From: Sipunculus nudus
Lineage: Eukaryota > Annelida > Sipuncula > Golfingiida > Sipunculidae
NCBI GenBank assembly: GCA_026874595.1
Contig: CM049315.1
Span: 60,758,889 to 60,822,888 of the forward strand
DNA: 64,000 nt
Reading direction: 5' to 3'
Below, piece by piece: positions 24,401-37,255 of the stretch (position 1 is its first letter; every line of letters starts with the position of its first letter). The position numbers and the translations under genes are program-made. The notes beneath the pieces were generated by a model, which saw only the letters and a program-made list of their open reading frames with translations, ran no database searches and was not told the DNA's origin.

Positions 24401-24475
24401 TAAACATTTAAAACAATCTGTGTTCTGAGCAGACACTGTGTAGGTTAAAAATCTAAAACAATCCAATCTGAGCAT
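21410..24475. repeat. Large minisatellite, about 47-bp unit, roughly 65 copies
   Basis: The homogeneous left part (21434-21960) repeats every 47 bp, with CTGTGTTCTCAGCAGATG at 21434, 21481, 21528 and onward. To the right, variant units (GATGCTGTGTAGC; CTGTAGCTTATTAATCATC; TTCATGTTCTATGCAG) are interleaved, and a block of about 502 bp is duplicated in tandem. Each unit holds TTCTCAGCAG or TTCTGAGCAG and an AT palindrome TTTAAACATTTAAA. Translated frames such as that at 24080-24316 are simply repeat translations. Confidence 0.95.
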
Positions 24476-26154
24476 CCATGTTCTAAATAGAAAACCTATA
24501 AAAATATTAGTATGAAGTGAATGCTTAATATTTTTGATGATACATGAAAACCTGGCTTATCTTTCCTTGGGATAATTTTCTCAGAGAATAATTATCCATG
24601 GAATAATTTACTTGGGAGGAAAATGATTGTCGATCCCAGCTATTCAGTAATTATGAAAGGCTCAGCAGTTTTAGTGCTTTTCATTAGATTTTTTGTTATG
24701 ACTGCCTCTCCGGCATAGGTTCATATATTGATTGCTTATAAAATGAGATGTCCACTGTGCAAACCCTTACATTTTTCATCAAAATTTCAAGAACCCCAGT
24801 CTGTTACAGTGCTGCAAAAACTACATTCAAAATACAAACTGTTCTTCATGGAAAGTGCAAACTAGTAGTCATAACAAGACAGTACAGTTGTAGACAGCCA
24901 GCACTATGCAGGTGTATACTACCTGAACCAAAATTCTGTCAATTCAGAAATTCAGTTCTGTTCAAACCGTCCTGATTTGTGGAGTTTCTAAATTATAATG
25001 GCTTCCTCTTGTTTATTAATTGTCATTGATAGACCTGCCCCATTATCTTATTCATGTAGCTAATAAAAACAGGCAATTGATTCATGAATTGTGATGTAAA
25101 TCAAGGTAAAATATTCCCTATTTTATATAGCTTCCGTAAAAGAATTAACTGAGTGATATTTACCGGTAAGCATTTTGCTAAAGCCACAGTTGATTTAATG
25201 CCACATACCAATCAGTGAGCATGCATTGTTGGCATATTTTATAATTGTTCATTGTTGTCTACCCATTCACAAGCATCCATATCTTCATAATAATGTTATG
25301 ACATAAGCCAATTGGACATAAGTGCTCTTATGAATTAAGGTTTCAGTCTTTTGCTCGTATGACATATCATTCTTAAGGTCAGTGCTGGTCAGGTATAAGC
25401 GTGGTAAGATATGGAGTGTATGTCGGAAATGTATAATGTATTTTAGCTGTGCTGGTTGGAGTGGCTTCATACCTCACTGTTTTTCACAGTGGGACCTTGT
25501 GACCTGTTTCAGCATTGCAGCAGCACAGGGCTGTACAGGGACTGATAAGCTCTCCAGGCTCTCCTGGTTGGCTGATCTTCCACCAGCAGTTACCAAGGAG
25601 ATGATCTGATGAGCATGTGCTGCTGCTAAGAGAGGAACAGTAACTCCTGGTGTCTGAATGTCAGGGCTTGCCCAGTTAGATATTAACCTTTGCAAATTTA
25701 TATGTAGCCATTCGTTAGTGCAATGATAATGAAATGATTCTGCTTATAACAGCTGAATTTCCTATTGGAAAGAAAGTGTAGATAATATACATGTTGTGCA
25801 CAAGCAGATAAAAGCATTCAAGATTGTATCTTTGTTAGCATGAAGGTATAAGTATTGTTTAGATTCAGTGGGCCAGATTTAAAAAAAAAATCCTTTTTTC
25901 CGACCCCATAAAGTTTTTATCATTGCAAACCATGATGTAGAATTTCCCGTTCATATCCCATAACCTTTTGAATAAATTAAAACCATGATATTCCCAGCCT
26001 CATGCAGATAACACGGGGGTAATTTTCAGTACATTTGTATTAAACTTCTCACAGATATATATATAAGAGAAAATTTTTTGTATGTTTGTCATATGTTTTG
26101 TATGTTTTGTTGATCTGTAAACTCTGTATTTATCTAGTAAATTTACATAAAAAC

Positions 26155-26440
26155 ATATATATGTCACAGTGGTCACAGTGGAGATTACATTCCAGTAGGA
26201 TTGGAAATTCCACTAGAGGAGATCACAATTGGGATCTCCACTGGCCTGAGTCCAGCTGGAATCACAATCGTAATCACCACTTGGAGAAATTAAAATCTTA
26301 CTAGGACAATTTCTATTCCAACTAGGTGAACATGAAATTCTACTAGAAGAAAATCTCTACTAGGAGAAATAGAAATCCCACTAGGATAATTTCCAATCCA
26401 CCTAGGTGAATTTAAAATTTTACTCGGAGGAAATTATACC
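26155..26440. repeat. Palindrome-rich repeat (CCACTAGGA/GAGATC motifs)
   Basis: A short (AT)n precedes alternating CCACTAGAGGAGATC, GATCTCCACTGG, ATCCCACTAGGATAATTTC and related complements over about 280 bp. The style resembles the blocks at 6.44-6.78 and 7.09-7.81 kb, though the motif differs. Confidence 0.55.
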
Positions 26441-26659
26441 AGAAATCAATCTTAGAGCACAAGATTAGAAAAAAAAAATATTGGTTTATTTGCTCACTTA
26501 TTTATGCATCAACATATTTTAATTTATAATTTCAAAGCACCTTGAGTAAACAACATAACTCATATTCACTTACAAAAACAACAACAACAGAATTTTAATT
26601 CAGCCAGTATATTCTGTTGTAATAAAATAAGTTTGAGAGCATATGAGATCTTCAAGAGT

Positions 26660-27110
26660 ATTTTTAGCGAATCTGTGAGCTTATGCGATGGTGTGGTGTC
26701 ATCCATCATCTGTCTTCCATACATTAACCCATACTACCTCAAAAATGGCAGGAGCTATCATCACCAAAATTAATGCAAAAAAATCAGTCATCTAAAATAC
26801 TCTATCAGATTTTGCTTATTATTTTTACTATCTGCATTTACTTAGATTTTATAGGGTAAAAGCTAAAAAACCCTTAAAATCTTTTTCTCTGAAACTGTTC
26901 AGCCAAATAGTCCAATGTTTCATAGAAATGATCCCAGGAACAATCTCTCTTATGTATGTTCAGATGATTCTAGTTTGGTGATTTTTGGCTGAGTTACAGG
27001 AAGCTGAACTAAGTCATTTTGGGGAAAAAGTATACTAAAATTAAAATATCAGGAAGCTATGGAGTTATCGTCACCAAATTTCAGGGATTAGGCTGGGTTT
27101 TAAAATAAGT
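26660..27110 (+). repeat. Copy of the GGAGCTATCATCACCAA dispersed family
   Basis: Shared phrases with 4.68-5.25, 30.7-31.1 and 48.2-48.9 kb: AGGAGCTATCATCACCAAA, TCATAGAAATGATCCCAG and AGATGATTCTAGTTTGG. Degenerate and non-coding. Confidence 0.7.
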
Positions 27111-27345
27111 GAGAATTTCGTGCTCATAACCAAGTGACACTGAGATTTTTTTTTAAACATGAGGCTTTACTTTTCAACTTTCACATAATTTGTGTAATAA
27201 CCAATGAAGTACAGATAAAATTAAAAAATATAGTTTGTCTTATATGCTTTATTTTCTCTCCCAATTATTCCTCCCTGGCTGTATAAAGCACCAAGTGTCA
27301 TTGTTTACATTTTGAGTCACTACACTGCCTATATTGGTAGAAATC

Positions 27346-28435
27346 AGGGTTGGCATTCATCTGGGAAGATAGGTATTTCTTTCCTTCCCAGGGAAGAAAA
27401 GGAAGTTGGGGAAGAAACTGTTGACATTTTCAACAAACATTTATTAAACATGTACACATATTTAACAGAGAATCACAGAATAATGTATTTCATTTATTAT
27501 TTTCTCATTGTAATTAATTATTTATACACTGAATTAGACTGAAATTATATTGAATTTAATTTATAAAATAAATAGAACTGACAGTATGAGAACAGTAGCA
27601 CTGACACTACACCAGACTGAGACAAATCAGTGTTATCAGTTTTTTGGGTTCATGCCCAAAACATCTCCTCCCAAAATGTCTACTTCACTCTTTTTGATTT
27701 GTGATTGTTATCCAAAATCCACTACTCACTGATTTGGGTTATGTTCTAAAATGTCTGCAGTATATGATCTACCAGTAATAGGGTGAATTTGGGATTCCAC
27801 TCATTTTCTATAGAAGATGTTTTTCTGGAGAATAAAAACTAGATATTTTGGGAGCAGACATGTTGATGTTTTGTAGAGACAGGTTAGATCTGCTCATTAC
27901 TTGACAAATAATTAAGCAATCTGCTCAACAGTCAGTATAGTAAATTCTCAAAAAGTGTATGCTTCCTTCTGCTTAAAATTTAATTGAAGTGATTATTAAA
28001 TTAAATTTAAAGTATAATCACTCAGCATAAGGCTATTCCTACTTTACAGAACTCTCCTAGAATGTATATATAATGTAGTTTAGATGACCTTTAATGCTCA
28101 GCTTAAGACTGCAAACTATATTCTACCCCTGGACTGTGTTAAATATCTTAATTATTCAAATAAAGACTAACCCCACTGAGCCCCACAGTCACATCCCAGT
28201 TGCTTTCTCAGACACCCAAAGGTTTTTTTTGCACATCCTTAACATATTAAAGTATAACAAACCCCCTGATATGTACTGACATGAAAGGCCAAAATATCAT
28301 TTGAAAAACAAAAATGACATGTATTTTGTGACTGGATTTCTACCCTGAGAAGAAATGCTGTCAGGGAAGAAATGGTGGGAAGAAAGTATTTCTACCCTTC
28401 CCTTCCTTTCACTCTGGGAAGGCTGTGCCAACCCT
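27346..28435. mobile_element. 1.09-kb non-autonomous element with AGGGTTGGCA inverted termini
   Basis: AGGGTTGGCA at 27346-27355 is exactly inverted at 28426-28435. Subterminal parts are also complementary but gapped: CTGGGAAG, TATTTCTTTCC and TTCCCAG on the left against GGGAAGAAAG, TATTTCTACCC and CTGGGAAGG on the right. The interior is AT-rich with another small inverted region at about 27630-27860. No transposase-like frame is present. Confidence 0.65.
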
Positions 28436-30159
28436 AGTATAAATAATCATCTACCATAGATACGCGTTATGCGGCCACACACAGTCTAATGGCCACACCC
28501 CTTGTTTATAAAATACCTGGACGGAACCAGAACTGGAATAAATATACCTAAAACTGAATGGCCACACCACATTCTCACCATGTTCAATTTCCGAGTAGTA
28601 TATGGGAATGCAGATTGGGGAAAATTCTTTCGTCGAAAGGTAGTTTGCAGCTATAGGAAAGCTGCAGGATGCTGCTACATTGTCAGGCATGCATAAGGAT
28701 TTTGGGAAATTGACCACGTTGCAACTGTGTGTTGCTTGGCTTTGTTTATTTTACATCACTGGTTAAACAGCATGACTAACTTAGAATAGCTGACAATTTT
28801 TTTCTCGGTTTATGACGACTCACCCATGACAAAGTCCAGTAGGGCCACAAAATTAATTTAAGACCTATAGACCCCTTTCTGCGGGCTCATTGTAATATGA
28901 CCTGACTTCATTGATATGCACTGGGTTTCCTGCATGAGGCAAAACATTGCCCAGCACTGGTCACTCCACTTATTAGGACAGTGGCTGCCTCCACTCTTAC
29001 CGCAGAATGTTCACAATCAAACTAAACTATAGTCAACAGAGCACCTCATATGCCCAACAATTAACACCAGATAATCAGCAGGTGTATATGAGCAAATTGG
29101 CCATAGGTGATGGTACAGTGCTCCTGATGCATATGCCATCGAGGGTTCTTTGTGGTCAGACCATCCCAGATGCTGGCCTGAGCTGGAGTACCCTGACATT
29201 TATGAATACTCAAGTTATGATTGAGAGCACTGGCCTTTACTCGAGTTCTCAAATGAAGTCATACAAAGGCACTGCCCTCAAACAATTACTTAGTATGTGA
29301 TTATGAACAGAAGTTGTTGTGATATGAGTATGATAATTACTGTAAACTAAAGACAGATGTACTTCCCAGCCAACGCCAGTCTGACCAGACAATATGAACA
29401 AGGCCTACTTTGTGCTGCTTTAATTGGTAGCTTTGGCAGTTTTTTTTTCACACAAAGCCTAAGACATGATATTTGTCCCAAATCCTTTTTGGTTTTAAAT
29501 GCTTAATTTATGGCCTCTTTTATTAATGAATTCAAACTTTAAGATTTCAAATTTGATAAACTGATTCTAATAAAAATGAATAATACAAATAAAATTTTGT
29601 TTCAGTGGAATAATCACTCTACGGTTTTGCTGTCCTGGACACAACACAAAATTAAAACAAGATGCTAACGTATATATTAAATATAAACATATTTTTTATC
29701 TTTTTAACCAAATTTTGAAGATCAAAATAATGTGTAACTTTAACTGGACAATAAAATGGAATTTAATCGAAAAGCATTAAAAAACTCCAACTATAAAGAA
29801 GGGTCAGTTAATATAAACAGGAAATGAGCTGACATATTACATTGTGATATTTCATTGAATCTGTAAAGTCTAATACTAACATCATCTTTAATGCAAAATA
29901 TCATTACCACTTTAAATTTCCATAACATTTAAATGTTTTTAAAATTTCAAATTTAAATTCAAGGTCTAAGTAAATGTTTTAGTTAAAAATAGATTTAAAC
30001 AAATTTAGGAAAATTAAATGAATAGCCCCATGCCATTTTACTAGAACATACCCATCAAAATTTTGCTGTGCTTCAGCTAAAAAACCTAATTTAATACTCA
30101 AAATATATATGCTTTTTGATATTTAATTCAATAAACTATCTTCAAATTGTGATGGCCAG

Positions 30160-30470
30160 CCAAGGAAAGAATTTTGATCTGGGCCAGTCCAGATTACAGT
30201 CCTGTGGTGTCACTTCTGATCAAAATTCTAATCTGGGCTGGCCCAGTTTAAAATCAGTCCAAACCAGATTTCAATCCTGAATTTTTCACCACAGGTTTGT
30301 AATCAGGACGTGCTTAGATCAAAATTTTAATCTGGCCCAGTTTAAAACTGGTCTGGCCCAGATAAAATTTTGTTGTGGGCTGGTCCAAATCAAAATTTTA
30401 ATCTGGGCTGGCCAAGTTTTAAATTCGGCCAGATTCTAATCTGGGCCTCGACATACATATTGCATCAGAC
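30160..30470. repeat. Palindrome-rich repeat (ATCTGGGCTGGCCCAG motifs)
   Basis: Alternating AATCTGGGCTGGCC, GGCCAGTCCAGATT and AAAATTTTAATCTGG motifs span about 300 bp and end CCTCGACATA, the same terminal word as the GTCGAGG elements at 6.83-7.81 kb read in reverse. Confidence 0.6.
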
Positions 30471-30689
30471 TGACATTTAAAAATTTTACATATATATACA
30501 GTTATTCTGCACACCAGCTCTAATTATCTATGGCACATTTCCACCAAGACTACTGGCGATCACCGGCCGCTCTTTCCAAGATCTTGTGAAAAGGAATTTC
30601 AGCACGAACAGTTATTTTTACCTTTCAATTTTCAAGTGCTTTAGCATGAAAATATTTGCAATTTTATTTGAATTCCACACAATTTTTGC

Positions 30690-31130
30690 GAAATTGCGGC
30701 CAAACCTGATCCCTGAATTTTATGCAAATGTTGGTTACATGAGTCATATACGACAATGAGGTATTGGTGGTGCCACCTGCATCGTTCTTTTTTGTATAGG
30801 GGTCATCGGCCATCAGTACATTAACTCCTAATTTCTCAGGAATAACAGGAGCTAGCATCCAAAAATTTTACGGCAAAATCAGTCCATTATCAAATGTTAT
30901 GGCATTGATCTTTTTGTGGCACCACCTGCATCAACTTACATTTTTGAGGAAAAAGCTTGAAAACCTTTAAAAATCTTCTCAGAAATCATTGAGCCAAATT
31001 GAACAAAATTCACAATAATGATCCCAGAGATGAGCTCTCTCAAGTTTGTTCAAATGGTTTGGGTTCGAAGATTTTGGTCGAGTTAAAAGAATTTAAACTT
31101 AGTCATCATATTTCAGGATATTCCAAAATA
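30690..31130 (+). repeat. Copy of the AGCTAGCATCCAAAAATTT dispersed family
   Basis: Matches 48.24-48.65 kb: TATGCAAATGTTGGT, GTATTGGTGGTGCCACC, GGGGTCATCGGCCATCAG and GAGCTAGCATCC. Non-coding relic. Confidence 0.75.
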
Positions 31131-33129
31131 AACTGTTTCACTTACTAAAATCTAAACTTAAATATTCTGATATTCTAAAGTGAGCTAGTGTATTTCAGGA
31201 TATCCCAAAGTGAACTCGTTGACTTCTGGATATCCCAGTGTGAACCAGTGTACTTTGTGATATTCCAGTGTCACATCGTTGAGATTGGAATAACAGAGAA
31301 AAATCCACCTCAACTAGTTCCAAACTCAACTAGATTCCTTATTACATTTATCTTTTTTGTAGTGAATTTCTATAGGATAAACATTTGAGGGTGTACCACA
31401 TATTAGAATTAATTTTAGGAAGTCCTGCATTTTCATTTTGTATAGTCAAAGAAAGAACAAGGAAGACATTTAAAGAAGATAAAATCACTATCCAAGTTAA
31501 GATGGAAAGGGAGAAGGAGGCTGATTCAATACAGCAATTTACAGAGGTGAACAAACAAAGTAAACAGATTAAGCACAATTTGAAACCTCATTCCCAGAAA
31601 GGGTCTGATCTAAATGAATGTGTCAATCAGAGGAAGCTGGCTGTTTCAGATGTTTGAGCTAAGCTGTTTCAGTCATGCTTAGCTACACCAGTCAGGCTTC
31701 TTTCAGACTAAGTCCTTCCACATATCAGTCATGGCAGGGCTCAAGCTGTAAGATCAGATACTGGAAAGCTGTAACTTATATGTAAGATCTAACTTGTCAT
31801 CCAGACTGATCTTGATGACTGTCAAACAACTCTGTAGAGATCTAATATCCTCATGTGTACAGATCATATTCTTTGATCTGTATGGAAAAGCTCTGGTTGC
31901 ACCACCTTTAAAGTCAGACTCATATGAGCAATAGTTTTTGTTTGCAATATATTTTCTTCAACTTGAAATATTTAATTATATTCTCACTTGAATTTCATGT
32001 GGCAACGTACATTCCAGTTTAAAGGACATACACAAATGAAATAGCAAAGCTGCAATAGTGCATACATGTGGGCAAACCAGTTTTCCATTACAGTTAGTGA
32101 CATTTTGAGATTTCATAAAATATTTCCAAAAGATAATGGATTGTCTTGAATATTTTTCACTTGTTGATTTTGAATGCCTTTATCATTTATATGAGATTAG
32201 TGGTGTTACTTTGTAAGTTTAGAAACTGACAAATTTAGTAGTCACACAACAGTAATACTGCAGTACTGTCATATATTTTGCCTAGGGCCTACTGGAACGG
32301 AACCTGTCACATTATCCTGTAAGGAAATTTCATGTTATCTAACAAGAAAGGAAACCTGTTACATTATCCTGTTAAAAGGAAATTTCATGTTATCCTACAA
32401 TTAAGAAAACCTGTCTCAGATGTTTGCTTTGTGTGATTATTTGAGGCCAACCCTTGAATCCATTCAATGGTCCAGATATATAAGGTGAACCAGGATTTGC
32501 ACAATATGTTATTTTCAAGTTAAGAACCTAATTGATAAAACATTAATCTGTCTGTCAATGTTTCCATTGGAATGAATTTAGGTTTTTACTGTAATTGTGT
32601 TTCTGAGTAAATATTTGATTAGTTGTCCCTTATATAATGTCATAATAATTAATCACGACTACCTAGTGGAGGAACTTTTGGTATAAAAATATAGTTCTTT
32701 GATGTGCTATTTGTTTTAACATTTTGAATGAGAGCATTTGTTATATTTTTCGTTTGTAATATATGGTTCTGGTTAAACATTACTATGAAGGTCATTGGTG
32801 CTCTTCAGAACCCTGGCTATTCATTAATGAAATGTCCTCATGAAATGCTAACCAAATACCATGATTCATGTGTCTCAATGCCTTTGCTAATTCCTGTGTT
32901 AATGTTATTACAAGTGGATCATACTGGGCTTGGTTACAATCTCATGTAATGTTGCTGCTGCCTCTTGATGGCTGTCCCAGCAGCAGCACAAATTATGTTC
33001 ACTGTTTCTTGACTGTTGAGGTTGCTGTTTGTATATCAAGTGGAGGGTCCAGTATGGCTGCAGCAGATGAAACTATATGTTTGGCCAAAACTCTACTTGT
33101 ACTACAGTGTGTATTTTATGTGTTTCCAG

Positions 33130-33444
33130 GAAATGTTGAAACGGCTGCTTTACTTGATCGGGAGTCCAAGCATGGATATTGGTTGACTGTGTATGCTCAA
33201 GATAGAGGAACAGTACCCAAATCTTCTAAGATGGAGCTGTATGTGGAAGTAGAAGACGTCAACGATAACATCCCAAGGACTCATGAGCCCGTGTATTACC
33301 CGACTGTTTCTGAGAACAGTGCACCAGGAACATCGGTCGTTCAGCTCAAGGCTGATGACCTGGATAATAACCCAGATGAAAGGATTACATATGAAATCTC
33401 CAGTGGAAATCCACAAGGTTTCTTTGACATCAGAAAAGAAACAG
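33130..33444 (+). CDS. FAT1-like: Fat-like protocadherin, second coding exon (end of cadherin repeat 10, first part of repeat 11)
   Basis: This 315-nt exon is phase 1 at both ends. The acceptor is TTTCCAG|GAAATG at 33129/33130 and the donor ACAG|GTAAGG at 33444/33445. It completes Gly1125 and encodes residues 1126-1229. Landmarks are LLDRES (1132-1137), YWLTVYAQDRG (1141-1151) and the linker EDVNDNIP (1166-1173), then repeat 11 with VSENSAPGTSV, ADDLDNN and ISSGNPQGFFDI. The open frame continues on both sides but loses cadherin character exactly at the splice sites. A large tandem array begins about 155 nt downstream. Confidence 0.93.
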
Positions 33445-33599
33445 GTAAGGAATTTTCATATTAAAAACTTGACGGTATTTAGTGCTGACAGTCAAGTACC
33501 ACACTTCTAAGCTGAAGTGCTGCAGTCTTGGTGGCCATCTGGCACTTCATTACCTAGATACAAATTGTAACTGTTCACACTTGAGTTTTCTGTTTCAGA

Positions 33600-34625
33600 C
33601 CATTCACAGTCTTCAGACATTACCCTGCCTGTCCACTTGTCAGTTTGTCTTGGGCCCTCAGCTATTTGCAGACATTACCCTGCCGGTCCACTTGTAAGTT
33701 TTTCTTGGCCTCTAAGTTTTTTGCAAACATTACCCTGCCTGTCCACTTGTCAGTTTGTCCTGGCCCCTCTGCTATTTGCAGACATTACCCTGCCTGTCCA
33801 CTGGTCAGTTTGTCTTGGCCCCTCTGCTATTTGCAGACATTACCCTGCCTGTCCACTGGTCAGTTTGTCTTGGCCCTTCTGCTATTTGCAGACATTACCC
33901 TGCCTGTCCACTTGTCAGTTTGTCCTGGCCCCTCTGCTATTTGCAGACATTACCCTGCCTGTCCACTGGTCAGTTTGTCTTGGCCCTTCTGCTATTTGCA
34001 GACATTACCCTGCCTGTCCACTTGTCAGGTTGTCTTGGCCCTTCTGCTATTTGCAGACGTTACCCTGCCTGTCCACTTGTCAGTTTGTCTTGGCCCTTCT
34101 GCTATTTGCAGACATTACCCTGCCTGTCCACTTGTCAGTTTGTCTTAGCCCTGTGCTATTTGCAGACATTACCCTGCCTGTCCACTGGTCAGTTTGTCTT
34201 GGCCCTTCTGCTATTTGCAGACATTACCCTGCCTGTCCACTTGTCAGGTTGTCTTGGCCCTTCTGCTATTTGCAGACGTTACCCTGCCTGTCCACTTGTC
34301 AGTTTGTCTTGGCCCTTCTGCTATTTGCAGACATTACCCTGCCTGTCCACTTGTCAGTTTGTCTTAGCCCTCTGCTATTTGCAGACATTACCCTGCCTGT
34401 CCACTGGTCAGTTTGTCTTGGCCCTTCTGCTATTTGCAGACATTACCCTGCCTGTCCACTTGTCAGGTTGTCTTGGCCCTTCTGCTATTTGCAGACGTTA
34501 CCCTGCCTGTCCACTTGTCAGTTTGTCTTGGCCCTTCTGCTATTTGCAGACATTACCCTGCCTGTCCACTTGTCAGTTTGTCTTAGCCCTGTGCTATTTG
34601 CAGACATTACCCTCCATGTGTCCAG
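33600..34625. repeat. 55-bp minisatellite block A (about 18 copies) with acceptor-like motif
   Basis: The core CTATTTGCAGACATTACCC recurs every 55 bp (for example GACATT at 33781 and 33836), joined by TGCCTGTCCACTTGTCAG, TTTGTCTTGGCCC and TTCTG. A higher-order period of about 219 bp is visible from the variant TTGTCTTAGCCCT near 34141, 34360 and 34580. Because 55 is not a multiple of three and the unit lacks stops, all three forward frames stay open for several hundred bases. Confidence 0.95.
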
Positions 34626-34689
34626 TGGCTAGTAGGTATTGGCTCTTCCACTGTCTTCTGACCTTGGTGTGTCCATTGTTTAATACATT

Positions 34690-37255
34690 TTTTGGCCCTT
34701 CTACTATTTGCAGACATTACCCTCTATGGCCCTTCTACTATCTGCAGACATTCCCCTCTTTGGCCCTCTAGTTCTGTTACTGTCTGCAGACATTATCCTC
34801 TGCAGCCCTTCTGTTCTTCTACTATCTGCAGAGATTACCCTTTGTGGCCCTTCTTGTTTCTCTACCAACTGAGGACATGACCCTCTGTGGCCCTTCTACT
34901 ATCTGCAGAGATTACCCTCTGCAGCCCTCTAGTTCTTCTACTATCTGCAGAAAATTACCATCTGTGGACGTTCAAATTCTACTATCTGCAGACATTACCT
35001 TCTGAGGCCCTTCTACTATCTGCATACATTACCCTCTGTTGCCCTTCAAGTTCTCCTATCTGCAGACATTACCCTCTGAGGCCCTTCTACTATCTGCACC
35101 CTCAGAGGCCCTTCTACTTACTGCAGACATTACCCTCAGAGGCCCTTCTACTATCTGCAGACATTACCCTCTGTTGCCCTCCAAGTTCTACTATCTGCAG
35201 ACATTACCGTCAGAGGCCCTTCTACTATCTGCAGACATAACCCTCAGAGGCCCTTCTACTTACTGCAGACATTACCCTCAGAGGCCCTTCTACTATCTGC
35301 AGACATTACCCTCAGAGGCCCATCTACTATCTGCATACATTAACCTCTGTTGCCCTTTAAGTTCTCCTATCTGCAGACATTACCCTCTGAGGCCCTTCTA
35401 CTATCTGCAGACATTACCCCGAGAGGCCCTTCTACTTACTGCAGACATTACCCTCAGAGGCCCTTCTACTATCTGCATACATTACCCTCTGTTGCCCTTC
35501 AAGTTCTACTATCTGCAGACATTACCCTCTGAGGCCCTTCTACTATCTGCAGACATAACCCCCAGAGGCCCTTCTACTATCTGCAGACATTACCCTCAGA
35601 GGCCCTCCTACTTACTGCAGACATTACCCTCAGAGGCCCTTCTACTATCTGCATACATTACCCTCTGTTGCCCTCCAAGTTCTACTATCTGCAGACATTA
35701 CCCTCAGAGGCCCTTCTACTATCTGCAGACATTACCCTCAGAGGCCCTTCTACTTACTGCAGACATTACCCTCAGAGGCCCTTCTACTATCTGCAGACAT
35801 TACCCTCAGAGGCCCTTCTCCTGTCTGCAGACATAACCCTCTGAGGCCCTTCTACTTACTGCATACATTACCCTCTGTTGCCCTCCAAGTTCTACTATCT
35901 GCAGACATTACCCTCTGAGGCCCTTCTACTATCTGCAGACATTACCCTCAGAGGCCCTTCTACTTACTGCAGACATTACCCTCAGAGGCCCTTCTACTAT
36001 CTGCAGACATTACCCTCAGAGGCCCTTCTACTATCTGCAGACATTACCCTCAGAGGCCCTTCTCCTGTCTGCAGACATAACCCTCTGAGGCCCTTCTACT
36101 ATCTGCATACATTACCCTCTGTTGCCCTTCAAGTTCTACTATCTGCAGACATTACCCTCTGAGGCCCTTCTACTATCTGCAGACATTACCCTCAGAGGCC
36201 CTTCTACTTACTGCAGACATTACCCTCTGTTGCCCTTCAAGTTCTACTATCTGCAGACATAACCCTCTGAGGCCCTTCTACTTACTGCAGACATTACCCT
36301 CAGAGGCCCTTCTACTATCTGCATACATTACCCTCTGTTGCCCTCCAAGTTCTACTATCTGCAGACATTACCCTCTGAGGCCCTTCTACTATCTGCAGAC
36401 ATTACCCTCAGAGGCCCTTCTACTTACTGCAGACATTACCCTCAGAGGCCCTTCTACTATCTGCAGACATTACCCTCAGAGGCCCTTCTACTATCTGCAG
36501 ACATTACCCTCAGAGGCCCTTCTCCTGTCTGCAGACATAACCCTCTGAGGCCCTTCTACTATCTGCAGACATTACCCTAGAGGCCCTTCTACTTACTGCA
36601 GACATTACCCTCAGAGGCCCTTCTACTTACTGCAGACATTACCCTCTGTTGCCTTTCAAGTTCTACTATCTGCAGACATTACCCTCTGAGGCCCTTCTAC
36701 TATCTGCAGACATTACCCTCAGAGGCCCTTCTACTTACTGCAGACATTACCCTCAGAGGCCCTTCTAATTACTGCAGACATAACCCTCTGTTGCCCATCA
36801 AGTTATACTATCTGCAGACATAACCCTCTGAGGCCCTTCTGCTTACTGCAGACATTACCCTCAGAGGCCCTTCTACTATCTGCATACATTACCCTGTGTT
36901 GCCCTCCAAGTTCTACTATCTGCAGACATTACCCTCTGAGGCCCTTCTACTATCTGCAGACATTACCCTCAGAGGCCCTTCTTCTGTCTGCAGACATAAC
37001 CCTCTGAGGCCCTTCTACTAGTTGCAGACATTACCCTCTGAGGCCCTTCTACTTACTGCAGACATTACCGTCAGAGGCCCTTCTACTATCTGCATACATT
37101 ACCCTCTGTTGCCCTTCAAGTTCTACTATCTGCAGACATTACCCTCTGAGGCCCTTCTACTATCTGCAGACATTACCCTCAGAGGCCCTTCTACTTCTGC
37201 AGACATTACCTTCCGTGACGCTTCTACTATCTGCAGACATTACCCTTTGACATTG
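34690..37255. repeat. 34-41-bp minisatellite block B (about 70 copies) with CTGCAG
   Basis: The basic unit is ACATTACCCTCAGAGGCC followed by CTTCTACTATCTGCAG (34 bp). A longer variant contains CTGTTGCCCTCCAAGTTC. It shares the core CTAT(T/C)TGCAGACATTACCCT with block A, so the two arrays have a common origin. Composite blocks are re-duplicated (35870-36150 closely resembles 36330-36570). Reading frames here (for example 35039-35836) are repeat artefacts. Confidence 0.95.

Larger units (their letters stand above)
15184..33129 (+). other. Intron 1 of the coding region (17.9 kb, phase 1)
   Basis: It begins GTGAGT and ends TTTCCAG. I saw no additional cadherin-coding exon in it, and the flanking codons join to a continuous repeat 10 (IDNE-G-NVETAALLDRES). 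Sub-features are listed separately. The stretches 15.2-16.3, 16.7-18.0, 19.4-21.4, 24.5-26.1, 28.5-30.1 and 31.2-33.1 kb hold only AT-rich intronic DNA with minor repeats such as (CA)n at about 15351-15365. Confidence 0.85.

Noticed and set aside
21410-24475. CRISPR-like regular array
   Set aside because: Units are contiguous tandem repeats without unique spacers in an intron of an animal gene.
28451-28717. Overlapping 88- and 64-codon frames on opposite strands
   Set aside because: No domain recognised and no splice or promoter context; insufficient to call a gene.
32868-33129. Extension of the exon 2 frame upstream
   Set aside because: Non-cadherin sequence ahead of a good acceptor; it is intronic.
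33637-34771. Long open frames of 331 and 338 codons with Cys/Pro-rich repeats
   Set aside because: They are translations of the 55-bp minisatellite. All three frames are open because the unit has no stop, and no codon-level selection is visible.
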